DNA from: Paracentrotus lividus
Taxonomy: Eukaryota > Echinodermata > Echinoidea > Camarodonta > Echinidae
DNA length: 64,000 nucleotides
Reading direction: 5' to 3'
Assembly: GCA_940671915.1 (NCBI GenBank)
Contig: CALNVZ010003426.1
Coordinates: 29,817,866 to 29,881,865, forward strand
Position numbers and translations under genes: made by a program. Below are positions 31,355 to 42,030 of this stretch, piece after piece (positions within the stretch are counted from its first letter, which is position 1; every line of letters starts with the position of its first letter). Under the pieces are notes generated by a model, which saw only the letters and a program-made list of their open reading frames with translations, was not told the DNA's origin and ran no database searches.

Positions 31355-31964
31355 AGGTCCATCCAACTGTAAATTATACTTTGTGTGCTAGATGTGAGTT
31401 TTAATTTGTACACATACTCTTTTGTTTATATCATTTTCGATATTATGCACTTCGAGATTTTATTGTACATTGTATGTTTGCTTGTATGTTGGAAAATAAA
31501 TGAACTGAACTGAACTGAACTGAAGTGCGTTGACCGTAACTGAACAACGCGATTCAGCTGTTCCCGATAAAGACCGCTTTGTCGTGCGCGCTGTCAATCA
31601 TAACCAAATTGGACCCATTTCGCAAGAAAAACTGCAAGACTCGACTTCAAAAACGATTAAGCGTAGACCCACTCTTTCAATATTTTTTAGAATAAAGAAG
31701 TCAAAAGAGAAATATAAAAAGGAACTTCAACGAATCCACTGTCGTACTACGCCCAACATTTCAAAACGTATAAAGAAATGAGGACTTACCAAAAAATAAA
31801 TGACGAATCTAAATTTTATCGTGACTATTGTTCATTGGAAGGCACAATGGTAGTGTATTTCATATGCTAATTCGTGATCATTTGAGCGTCATGCATAAAT
31901 TACTAAACTATGGAGTAAACATTTCTCCGACTCCGTGTGAGAGTGACATGTCATGTGACATGTC

Positions 31965-32815
31965 ATGATGACAATCAATGTTATAAATTTAAAGACCAAT
32001 TTTAGAATAGGTCTAACAGTTAGATCTAAATATAGACTCTATGGCATAATCGTGATTGAGGAAACCACCATTCACTTTGTACAGCATCGCTTCATTCAGT
32101 CACCTCTTTCCACCCCATTCACTTGTGTCCGTTCATTTAGGCGAGGGGTTTCCGAAACGACGATAAGGCCAAATATATTCCCACACAGTCAAATAACACA
32201 AAGTCATTGAGCGTCACACACCTGCACACTCACACTCACAGTCTTTGGATCTGTTGATATTGATATTGACATATTCGACCACATACGACATAGGATGGGG
32301 GGCGCGATGTCCGGACACTTAACAAAAGTTAAGCCTGGTTTTTCGTAAGGATTAAGCCAGGCAGAAAATGTATGTTGAATATTTCTTATCACCATCAATA
32401 TTTGTTCTCCACAATATTGTCCGACATTTTGTGCTAAAAAAACTTCCAAGATAGATCTATATATTTTAAACCCTTTCAAATGGCCGTTTAAAATTGAGTG
32501 TCTGGACATCCAACCTGTCCGGACATACAACAACTGGGTATATTCATTAAGCCACGGCCACAGACACACAGCCAGCCAGCGTGCAGCGCCAGCTAGCCAC
32601 AGCCACAGGTCAACTCCCTCACTCTCACACTGCACTCTCGCTCGCTGGCCCAGGCAGTTCGGGCGGCCAATCGCAGCACAACCTGCTGCACTGCAAACTG
32701 CAGCAAAAAAAAATTGTAAACAACAAAAGCTTCGCGAACACGGCAATAAATAAGCAACTCTCAATTTCCTGCAACAACATAGTAATTAGTATGATTTAAC
32801 ACAAAATAAACTTAC
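31965..32815. other. Intergenic or intronic DNA, no protein gene accepted
   Basis: Contains CA/GC-rich text at 32540-32700 (GCCAGCCAGC, CTCTCACACTGCACTCTC). A 186-codon open frame on the minus strand (32764-32204) has no recognisable domain, and its composition follows the underlying short repeats. If the noncoding exon at 32816 is real, this is NCAPH2 intron 1. Confidence 0.35.
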
Positions 32816-32945
32816 CCTCTTCATAAGATATATAGGCAATAAGGTGGATATCCCAGTTTGTGTTGATTAGGTAAAAAAAGACTTTAGACCTCTACTTCTT
32901 CAGCTGGATCCTTTTTTTTTCCTCAAATTCCTGACGCCATTTTCT
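32816..32945 (-). other. Candidate NCAPH2 5' noncoding exon
   Basis: An AAGAGG|GTAAGTTT donor at 32816 ends a minus-strand segment that includes AAAATGGCG near 32943-32935. The ATG there opens only five codons (MASGI, then stop), so it is a tiny upstream ORF or a YY1-type element, not the protein start. NCAPH2 exon 1 needs an upstream donor and this is the best one seen in that direction. The 7.5-kb intron this implies would span the nested transposons at 25.8-31.9 kb. The 5' end is approximate. Confidence 0.4.
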
Positions 32946-32989
32946 TCGAAAAATTGTTGTTTGTTTAGTTTTAACGGCGCATGTCATTC

Positions 32990-33025
32990 AATTTTGAATA
33001 TTCACGCCAAAAAGCGCGCGCTGAT
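32990..33025 (-). promoter_or_regulatory. Possible E2F-like site upstream of candidate NCAPH2 first exon
   Basis: On the minus strand GCGCGCGCTTTTTGGCGTGA (33021-33002) contains TTTTTGGCG, close to the E2F consensus. Cell-cycle regulation suits a condensin gene. Inference from motif and place only. Confidence 0.3.
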
Positions 33026-33229
33026 GCTAGTCTATCTCCAAGGAAAATCATTATTTCTTGGCAATTTACGCCTAGTCTAGATCACAGAATTTTTTGTTTG
33101 TTTATTTGTTTGTTTGTTTTTTCCAAATTATTTGCTCTAGATCTATTCTACTCGGATATCTCTGTTATTGATGAATAAAAAATAGCTTCGATAAGATTTC
33201 CAGAATAGATCCCTCATAATTTCAATCAT

Positions 33230-33531
33230 TGGCTTATCCAGGTCAACCGCAGCCTGGCCCCAGGCACTGAGGAACTCTGTCTCTGAAGTCAATTTGGGGG
33301 GCCCTGGAGATTTTTTTTTCCTTATTTCAATGATTGAGATAATTATTTTTTCAAATTTGTGTGTCTTTTTGTATAAGTAATAACCTACATGCAGGCCTAC
33401 CTAACGCTAAATACCATGGTACACATTTTTATTTATTTATTTATTTTATTTGTTTTTGTTCTAACAGGGCAACAAAAATATCAAAGGCCTCCCCACCCCC
33501 CCCCCGCCCATCCCCCGAAATACCCTAAATG

Positions 33532-33562
<31 letters not shown>

Positions 33563-34549
33563 AACACTGTGTGCCTCCTGCAGGGGGTAAAAAAGAAGTA
33601 CAAGAACAAGAAGGAAGAAGAAAAAAACTATAGGCCCTAACCATTTTTTTTTTTTTTTTTTTAAGAGAAATCCCGTCCCGAAAAAGGGTGAGATGGAGAA
33701 GGAAACGTTTTTGAAAGGGATAGGCCAGAGGACGGATAGGGCCAGAGATTTTATAGAAGGGAGGGGGGGGGCGAAAAATTGAATTAAGATATTATTAGGG
33801 GCATTCAAGAAGGTCATCATACAAGATAGAGTTCACATAAATCAATACTTTTTTTCCTTTCTTTTTCTTTAATATTTTTTCACCGGTTGTGGGGGGAGGG
33901 GGGGGGGTCGGGCCGCACGAAATATCTGATTTCAGGCACCTTTTTTTTCTAACTTATGGTCCGCGAGTCAGGCTCGTCGTAGGGGCAAGACTAACCCGGT
34001 TTAATCCAAAATCAACTACAACAGTTGGTCAAATTCTGGGATTGTACCACCTTGGTTAACTCATCAGGTTTACAGGGGGGGGGGGGCAAAAATTGGAATT
34101 TCAGATTTTGGTACGCCCCAATTTTATTTCCGTCACATCGGGCGAGCAAAAATTTTACATCACGCTGGCGGTGCAAATAAGCATGGGGGGGGGATACATC
34201 CCCCCTGATTTTGAGGAGGGGGGATGGCTGTACCAACATCCCCCCAGTTTTCAAGAAAGAAATGAAAAAAAATTACACTAGATAATTGTGTTATTGGTTT
34301 AAAATAGCGCTCTCAATACTAAAAATGCCTCTTTTTTACTCCAAAAACCCCAAAATTTTCTGCTCGTCGTTGTTGCGACCTCGCACTAAGTAACAAACAG
34401 TAACCTAAGTATAAAATGGTTGGATCCAATGTATCTGATTGATACACGTCTGTGAAAACACAGTACATCCCCTCTCCTCGCAGGCCCGTAACCAGGGGGG
34501 GTTCGGGGGGTTCGAACGAACCCCCCGCAGGCGAGCAGGGTCCGCTTGA

Positions 34550-34608
<59 letters not shown>

Positions 34609-34700
34609 AAAACTCCCACTTTTTGGCAGATATGCAGCAGATACTTCAATAGAAATACAAGAAAGGAAGATAAAAACACTTTGCTTTCAGTCCCCCTACA
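33230..34700. repeat. Intergenic low-complexity and homopolymer-rich repeats
   Basis: Holds poly(A) runs at 33532-33560 and 34550-34606, a T run at 33645-33662, many C and G runs, and GC-rich junk-like phrases such as GGGTTCGAACGAACCCCCC. The segment at 34083-34180 belongs to a family also seen at 37330-37470 and, inverted, at 48175-48310 (GATTTTGGTA...GCGAGCAAAAA). Confidence 0.5.
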
Positions 34701-34899
34701 TGTAAAATCTTTCGCTCGCGCTTCGCGCTCGCAACTTTTTATTTTGGGGATGATAATCAAGTTTTTCAGAATAAATTACGCAAGAATTACATTTAAACCA
34801 TTTCGCAGGAATGTTTTTGTTTGCATTTGTGTTCTATTTTTGTATTTTTAAATGATGTTATCTTCAATGAGGAAATGATATAACAGAAATAAGGCCTAG

Positions 34900-36775
34900 T
34901 GGCAGAGGCAGTGGAACCGGGGGGGGGGCGGGCAGGGGCACAGTGACCCCAACTTTTTCATCCACACTGTAAAAGTGCCCTTATTCATAACCAAAAAGTG
35001 TCCCTTTTCTAAGCTAAAAAAAGTGTCATCTTTTTACTAAAAAGAAGCCTTTCAGAGTTTTGAAAAGTCCCGTGGACAATTTATGTTTAAATAAGGGGCA
35101 CTTTTGATACTAAAAAGGGCCCCTTGTTACTGCATATGTCTTTAAAAACCCCTAATTTTCGGCTCGCGCTTCGCGCTCGCGGATTCTATATAGGGTCTAT
35201 AATGCACAATAAACTACCAGTTTGAGCTCAAAGTTTTCTACTCGCGCTTCGCGCTTGAGGATATTGGGCTCTAACAGAGGCGGTGGAACCGGGGGGCAGG
35301 GGGCATAGTGCCCCCATTTTTTTTCATGCACTCTAAAAGTGCCCCTTTTTATACTAAAAAGAAGCCTTTCATACTCTTTAAAAGTCCCATGGAAAATAAT
35401 ATTTCTTAAAAAGTATCACTAACAATACTAAAAAGTGCTCCTTTCTTTACTTCATATGTCTTTTAAAAGTATTTTAAAAGTATTTTTAAAAAGGGTTGGA
35501 CCCAGTGCTCTCTGCTGGAGACAAAGCTTGTCAAAAGAATTGTTGTAATTGTGTTTTGGCTAGATTGGAGGAGGCCTAAGTGCTTGCAGCCCACAAAATA
35601 TTCATAGCAAAGATTATTAATGAGCCAAGATTATTATGTATCTTCAATATGGATCCTAGAAAGAGTCTATAAGGCACGATTTTTAGCTCAAAACTTTCAG
35701 CTCGCGGATACTAAATAGGCTCTATATTGCACAATTAACTCCAATTTTGTTCTCAAAATTTTGAGCTCGCGCTTCGCGCTCGCATTCCTATATATTCATT
35801 ACTCAAAGAATAATAAAAAAGAAAAGTATCTAAATGGATACTGCTCGCTTTGCTCTTGCTGATACTAAAAATAGGATTTATAATCTCCAATTTTTAGCTT
35901 AAATATTTGGGCTCGCGCTTCGCGCTCGCATTACTTTTTCCATTACTAAAATGAACAGGAATCAAGGCAGCCATTTTGATTCTTAAAAGCATACATTCAA
36001 AGATAAATTTTCTTCGTACCCCCTCCCTCTTTGAATACATTTCTCTTTAGATCTATATATGCCTCTGATCTAAAGTGCCCCCTTTTTTTTAGAAAAGGTG
36101 CCCTTTTTTTCCATCGAGACCCCACTTTCAAATCCGTTGCGCTCGCGAATACTATACAGGACCTTTAATGCACAAATATATTCAATTTCAGCTTAAACTT
36201 TTCGGCTCGCGCTTCGCGCTCGCTGATAGTAAATAGGATGTACAATGCACAAATATCTCAAACAATTACTAAAATCATGCTAAAATAAGATGGAATCAAG
36301 GCAGCCATTATGATTCTTTAAAGCATACATTCAAAGACAAATTTTATTGGTATCTCCTCGCTCTCCGAATAAATTTCTCTTTAGATCTATGCCTCTGATC
36401 TAAAGTGTCCCTCTTTTCAGAAAAAGTGCCCTTTTTATCGAGACCCCACTTTCAAATCCATTCTGCCTCTACTAAACATTTCTGTTTTTTGTTTTAATTT
36501 TTTTTTCGCGCTCGCAGATATAGGATCTTTAATGCACAAAAAATATCAAATTTCAGCTTAAAATTTTCGGCTCGCGCTTCGCGCTCGCTGATACTAAATA
36601 GTAACTATAATGCACAAATATCGCCAACTTTTAGCTTAAATTTTCGGCTCGCGCTTCGCGCTCGCATTAGTTTTTCCATTATTAAAATGAACATTAATCA
36701 AGGCAGCCATAAGCTAGAAGCATACATTCAAAGACAAATTCTATTCACACCCCTTCCTCTCAAATCCGCCACTAC
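34900..36775 (+). repeat. Complex tandem repeat, ~365-390-base units
   Basis: Phrases recur at similar spacing: GTGGAACCGGGGGG near 34912 and 35283; AATCAAGGCAGCCAT near 35960, 36296 and 36698; TCTCTTTAGATCTAT near 36048 and 36379. Units have drifted and contain one to three GCGCTTCGCGC palindromes each. No coding content. Confidence 0.6.
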
Positions 36776-37329
36776 CACTGCTATAATGGGTATTAATAAC
36801 GTTCCTTGAGTCGCTATAGTGCTTGTGTATGCCAAACAAGATCACGACAAGTTGGCAAATTATTTCGCTCATCCCCCCCACTCCTCGACACGGATTTACG
36901 CCGTTGGGGGGGGGGGATTCAATCAACTAGTATTTTTGCGGCATGAACTGCAAATCAGCCAATATTTATTAATTTTTTTAAAAAAATTACTTTCTTCTTT
37001 TTTTGGCCTGCCCAACCCGATCACACAAGTAAATTACTAATATATGGATTAAATTGATACTAATACATATCCGTCCTAAAGTTTGAATAATTTGTTGGTG
37101 CTCTAGCAACATGATTTTGCTCCGACTTCAATTTCTTGAGTATTTTCCCCCCTGCTTTTACTTTTCTTAGACATATTCCCAACCCTTCATGAGGATTTTA
37201 TTCAAAAAATTTTTGTCAACCCCCATGATGCCCATTTTTTACGTTTATCTCATTGTGGGCCCTTTTTGTTTACCCGGCCGATAAAGCCCCCCTCAGTCCT
37301 ACCCCTAGGAAACACGTCTGAGGTGTATT

Positions 37330-37470
37330 GTCAGTGGCGGATCCAGGATTTCATGAGGGAGGGGGGCAAATTGGAAGTTTAGATTTTGGTATACCCATTT
37401 TTTTTTCCTGTCACACCTGGCGAGCAAAAAGGTACATTAAAAAAAGCAAATCACGTCACGCTGCCATGCG
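37330..37470 (+). repeat. Dispersed repeat, GGCGGATCCAGGATTT family
   Basis: AGTGGCGGATCCAGGATTTC, a G run, then AGATTTTGGTATACCC and GGCGAGCAAAAAGGTACAT. The inverted relative at 48175-48310 shows the same order; a partial relative lies at 34083-34180. Confidence 0.55.
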
Positions 37471-38048
37471 ATTTTTTTTTCGGCCTTCGGCCATCAAGTA
37501 TATATGGGCATAGGGGTATAAAGTTAATTTGGTCAATTGGGTCGGTCGTCAATTTTTTCCCCTTTTTTGCTTTGTTTTTTTTTCTTTTTTCTGCGCCTGA
37601 TTGTTTTTATTGTTCTTTCTATTAAATCTAGCTTTATTATGACAGACTTGTAGGTCGGGAAGGGGTTTTACTAAAAAAGTTTCATGAGTGAAAATTCCGA
37701 ATATTTATTACACCTTTATGCTTAAAACAACAGAAATAAAACTCAAACCTTTAATATTATTATTTTTTATTTTGATTTATGTTTGGCTGAGATTCTACAA
37801 TACATTTTTGGGAAGATAGAAATTTCCATGATGTCAAAATGAATAAAATCAATGTTGAACCTATATAAATCAAAATAAATTTGTATCCCTCCCCTGGACA
37901 AAATACTTGAGCCTGGTTACAGGCTGTAACCATAAAACTAGATTTAACGTAAAGAACAAGAACAACACTACACCTGAGACGTGTTTTCTTGGGGTAGGAA
38001 TGAAGGGGCCCCAAATAAGAAAAAAGTGACAAAAATTGCCACAAAAAA

Positions 38049-38964
38049 NNNNNNNNNNNNNNNNNNNNNNNNNNNNNNNNNNNNNNNNNNNNNNNNNNNN
38101 NNNNNNNNNNNNNNNNNNNNNNNNNNNNNNNNNNNNNNNNNNNNNNNNNNNNNNNNNNNNNNNNNNNNNNNNNNNNNNNNNNNNNNNNNNNNNNNNNNNN
38201 NNNNNNNNNNNNNNNNNNNNNNNNNNNNNNNNNNNNNNNNNNNNNNNNNNNNNNNNNNNNNNNNNNNNNNNNNNNNNNNNNNNNNNNNNNNNNNNNNNNN
38301 NNNNNNNNNNNNNNNNNNNNNNNNNNNNNNNNNNNNNNNNNNNNNNNNNNNNNNNNNNNNNNNNNNNNNNNNNNNNNNNNNNNNNNNNNNNNNNNNNNNN
38401 NNNNNNNNNNNNNNNNNNNNNNNNNNNNNNNNNNNNNNNNNNNNNNNNNNNNNNNNNNNNNNNNNNNNNNNNNNNNNNNNNNNNNNNNNNNNNNNNNNNN
38501 NNNNNNNNNNNNNNNNNNNNNNNNNNNNNNNNNNNNNNNNNNNNNNNNNNNNNNNNNNNNNNNNNNNNNNNNNNNNNNNNNNNNNNNNNNNNNNNNNNNN
38601 NNNNNNNNNNNNNNNNNNNNNNNNNNNNNNNNNNNNNNNNNNNNNNNNNNNNNNNNNNNNNNNNNNNNNNNNNNNNNNNNNNNNNNNNNNNNNNNNNNNN
38701 NNNNNNNNNNNNNNNNNNNNNNNNNNNNNNNNNNNNNNNNNNNNNNNNNNNNNNNNNNNNNNNNNNNNNNNNNNNNNNNNNNNNNNNNNNNNNNNNNNNN
38801 NNNNNNNNNNNNNNNNNNNNNNNNNNNNNNNNNNNNNNNNNNNNNNNNNNNNNNNNNNNNNNNNNNNNNNNNNNNNNNNNNNNNNNNNNNNNNNNNNNNN
38901 NNNNNNNNNNNNNNNNNNNNNNNNNNNNNNNNNNNNNNNNNNNNNNNNNNNNNNNNNNNNNNNN
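38049..38964. other. Assembly gap (916 N)
   Basis: Unsequenced bases. Frames that read through the N block are artefacts. The gap sits inside the repeat zone, where assembly is expected to break. Confidence 1.
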
Positions 38965-39149
38965 AACGGAAATTTTGAAATATGCTAAAGATTAGAAAAC
39001 AAAACAGTTTATGCGTCCTCAAGAACACAATGTAATAACTCAATTTAAAAAAATAAAAATATGCGAGCGCGAAGCACGAGCGAAAATTTTTTCTTCATGG
39101 AAGTTTAAACTTTGTTTTTCTACAAAGAGAATATTTTAAAGACCCTTCT

Positions 39150-39174
<25 letters not shown>

Positions 39175-39181
<7 letters not shown>

Positions 39182-40255
39182 TTTGCCCCTTCTGGTAAAT
39201 TCGGCACCCTCCCTAAGTTTAGGATAAAGTTGGAGCCCCTAAGTTAAAGTTAAATTTGTCGCCCCTACATTTCAGCTCAATCTGACGTCCCTAAGTTTAA
39301 GATCAATTTGGCGCCCCCTTAACTTCAGGTCAATTCGGCGCCCCCACATTTGAGCTAAATTTGGCGCCCCTATGTTAAAGGTCGATTTGGCACCCCTCTA
39401 AGTTTAAGTTCAATTAGCGCCCCCTAATTTTAAGTCGATTTAGCGCCCCCTAAGTTTAAGGTTGATTTGGAGCCCCTCCTAAATTTAAGGTCGATTTGGC
39501 GACCCTAAATTTAAGGTCGATTTGGCGACCCTAAATTTAAGTCGATTTGGCGGCCCTGGGTAATGTCGATTTGGCGCCCCTTTAAGACAGTTTAAGTTCG
39601 ATTTGGCGCCCCCTAAATTTATGGTCGATATAGCGCCCTAAGTTTAAGGTCGATTTGGCGCCCCACCTATGTTTCATGTATTTGGCCCCTCAGGTTCAGG
39701 TCAATTTGGCGCCCCACCTAAGTTCGGGTCAATTTGGCGCCCCCACCGTTAAGCGCATTTTGGCGCCCCCACGTTATGCTCATTTTGGCGCCCTCTAAAT
39801 TTAAGTTGGATTCGGTGCCCCCTAAATTTAGCGCCGCAAAGTTTAAGGTCGATATGGCGCCCTCCTAAATCTAAGGTCGATTCGGCGCCCCACCTATGTT
39901 GCAGGTCAATTTGGCGCCCCTATGTTTAAGCTGAATTTGGCGCCCCTTAGTTTATGGTCGAGTCGGCGCCCCCCTAAAATTTAAGGTCAATTTGGCGCCC
40001 TTACTTAGTTCAAGGTCGATTCGGCGCCCCTAAGTTTAATTAGGCACCCCCTCAGCTTCAGGTCAATTTGGCGCCCCCACCTAAGTTACGGGTCAATTTG
40101 GCGCCCCTACGTTTAAGCTCAATTTCGCGCCCCCATAGTTTTAATGTCGATTTAGCGCCCCCTAAATTGAAGTCGATTTGGCGCCCCTAAGTTTAAGGTC
40201 AATTGGCGCCCCTAAGTTTACTGTCGATTTGCGCCCCCTAATTTTTTTTGAGGGC
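39175..40255 (+). repeat. Minisatellite, ~26-base unit, about 35-40 copies
   Basis: Units follow GGTCGATTTGGCGCCCCTAAGTTTAA with indels giving 24-30 bases. GGCGCC and AAGTTTAAGGTCGATTTGG are the conserved parts. It starts after a T run (39150-39180) and ends at a CT/T microsatellite. Confidence 0.85.
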
Positions 40256-40261
40256 GCCCCT

Positions 40262-40290
40262 TCCCCTACCCCTTTCCCTTCCTCTCTCTC

Positions 40291-40337
<47 letters not shown>

Positions 40338-40460
40338 TTTTTTTTTTTTTTTTTTCTCATTCCTCTTCTCCCCTTTTTTCCCTTTCTCTTTTTTCTCCTT
40401 TTTTTCTTCTTTCTTTTTTCTTTTCACTTTTTCCTTTTTTCCTCCTCTTTTCGCCGGCCC
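40262..40460. repeat. CT microsatellite and T run
   Basis: (TC)n at 40282-40328 then about 27 T, followed by T/C-rich DNA. It separates the two opposite orientations of the GGCGCC minisatellite. Confidence 0.8.
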
Positions 40461-40929
40461 CGGGAGGCCCGGGCACGTAAAGCCCCCTCCCCCCCCCCCC
40501 AGAATACGCGCATGGGCGGGATTATCAGCTCGATCAGAACATTTTAAAAAGAAAGTCGTTATAAGGCAAAATTCCGACTCGCGCTTCGCGCTCGTATGTT
40601 TATATCATAAAAAGACTTATCATCACGTTCAAAAAGATACAGACAAGAATATTAAATAACAGATATGTTAATTAAGAAGTAATAATTAAGGCGCACAATA
40701 TTTGTAAAATACAATGCCTTCATCAGTTCGTTATAAGGTAAAATTTTCGGATTCCCGCTCGCCGTGCGAAACAAAAGAACAAAACAATGATTAAACGAGA
40801 ATCTCTCTCTTTCGCTCCTCGCTCTCGCCTTTGTTTTTCCTCTTACCAGAATTTACATTTTTATAATTTATGGGATTCTAACCATCAAAACATTTGAATT
40901 TACTTAATTTCACGTTACATTTGTTTTTG

Positions 40930-41225
40930 TATTTCAAATTGACCTGAAACTTATGGAGCGCCGAATTGACCTGAAGTTAAGAGGGTGCCAAATTGATCTT
41001 AAAATTAGGGGCGCCAAATTAAGATTAAACCTAGGGGCGCCAAAATGATCAGAAACTTAGGGGCCCCCGAATTGACCTGAGACTTAGGGGCGACGATTTG
41101 ACCTGAAGTTAAGGGGCGCCAAATTGATCTTAAACCTAGGGACGCCAGATTGAGCTCAAATGTAGGGACGCCAAATTCTATCTTTAACTTATAGGGGCTC
41201 CAACTTTATCCTAGACTTGTGAGAG
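40930..41225 (-). repeat. Same GGCGCC minisatellite in inverted orientation
   Basis: About 10 units of GACCTGAAACTTAGGGGCGC/CAAATT, the reverse complement of the 39175-40255 unit. Further inverted pieces lie at 41543-41675 and 41740-41795. Confidence 0.8.
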
Positions 41226-41542
41226 TGTGCAAAAAATTGCAATTCTTTAAAATATGGTAGATAGAGCAAAAATTTAAAATTACATGCCCCTGGTCTGCAT
41301 TTACATTGCAAAATTTTCGCTCGCGCTTCGCGCTCGCATCATTTTCCCAATGTGTTATTACATTGTGTTCGTGAGGAAAGCTTAAAATTTCATGTTTTCT
41401 AATCATTCCAATGCATCAGAATTTCCGCTCGCGCGTCGCGCTCACTTTTGATTTTCCTCTTGAGAGAATTTACATTATGGGATACCATCAATACATCTAT
41501 ACATTTTTTAATTACACATTACATTTTTTTTTTGCATTTCAC

Positions 41543-41795
41543 ATTGACCTGAAACTAAGGGGCACCAAATTGATTTTAAACAAAGGGACATCAAATCGAC
41601 CTAAAATATACATGTATGGCGCCAAATTGAGCTTAAAGTACTTAGGGGTGCCAAATTTATCTTAAACTTAGGGAGGGAAGCAGAATTATATACAAATTCA
41701 TTTTTCTTTCACATGAAAACTTACTGGGGAACACTCGTTGCTGGGCAACAAATTGGTCTTAAAATTATGGAGGCCAAATTGGTCCTACACCTCTG
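41543..41795 (-). repeat. Further inverted minisatellite units, interrupted
   Basis: Units such as GACCTGAAACTAAGGGGCAC, CAAATTGAGCTTAAAG and AGGCCAAATTGGTCC are present, more diverged than the main arrays and broken by about 60 bases of other DNA. Confidence 0.6.
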
Positions 41796-42030
41796 GTCTC
41801 TATACATAGATTTTTTTTTTTGAAAAGTACACAGGGCGCGCCAAATCACGTCGGCCCCCCCCCCGGGTGCAAAATCCTGGATACGCGCCTGCCGCCCTTT
41901 AGCAAAATGCGAGGGCGAAGCGCCAACGAAATTAAATCATATTAAAGAAATATATAAATGCTTGTAATCCCTTCCGGGAAATATAATTCCTTTTATAAGC
42001 AAACAAACGAAGCGGAGCAAAAGATTTAGC

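Larger units (their letters stand above)
28938..31522 (+). mobile_element. 5'-truncated CR1/L2-type LINE
   Basis: Starts inside the reverse transcriptase and ends GGAAAATAAATGAACTGAAC (TGAAC repeats). Limits come from comparison with the empty copy at 50575-51120: the flank reads ATGACTGAA before and GTGCGTTGACC after. RT landmarks are SQFGFREKHTTSHA, FLDYSKAFDTIDH, CGVPQGSLLGPLLFILYIND and FADDSSMFY, followed by the connector YGVLAWG. The 3' half is interrupted by a hairpin-ended DNA element at 30766-31354. Confidence 0.88.
28800..31960. repeat. Copy 1 of a ~540-base dispersed repeat, split by a LINE
   Basis: 28800-28937 plus 31523-31960 together match 50575-51120 on the opposite strand, including GCTATCGCGAGGAGCTCCGC, GCGTTGACCGTAACTGAACA and TTTATCGTGACTATTGTTCA. 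The second copy is uninterrupted, so it serves as the empty site for the LINE. The nature of the repeat (old transposon or duplicated single-copy DNA) is unknown. Confidence 0.75.

Noticed and set aside
32204-32764. 186-codon minus-strand open frame with a hydrophobic start
   Set aside because: No domain or family pattern; the N-terminal part is translated CA/GC-rich short repeats, and no splice or promoter context supports it. Kept only as a remark.
37760-39043. Very long open frames across the region on both strands
   Set aside because: They consist mostly of N read as unknown residues across the assembly gap 38049-38964.
40178-40547. Two overlapping ~100-codon frames
   Set aside because: Translation of the minisatellite end, the CT tract and T run.
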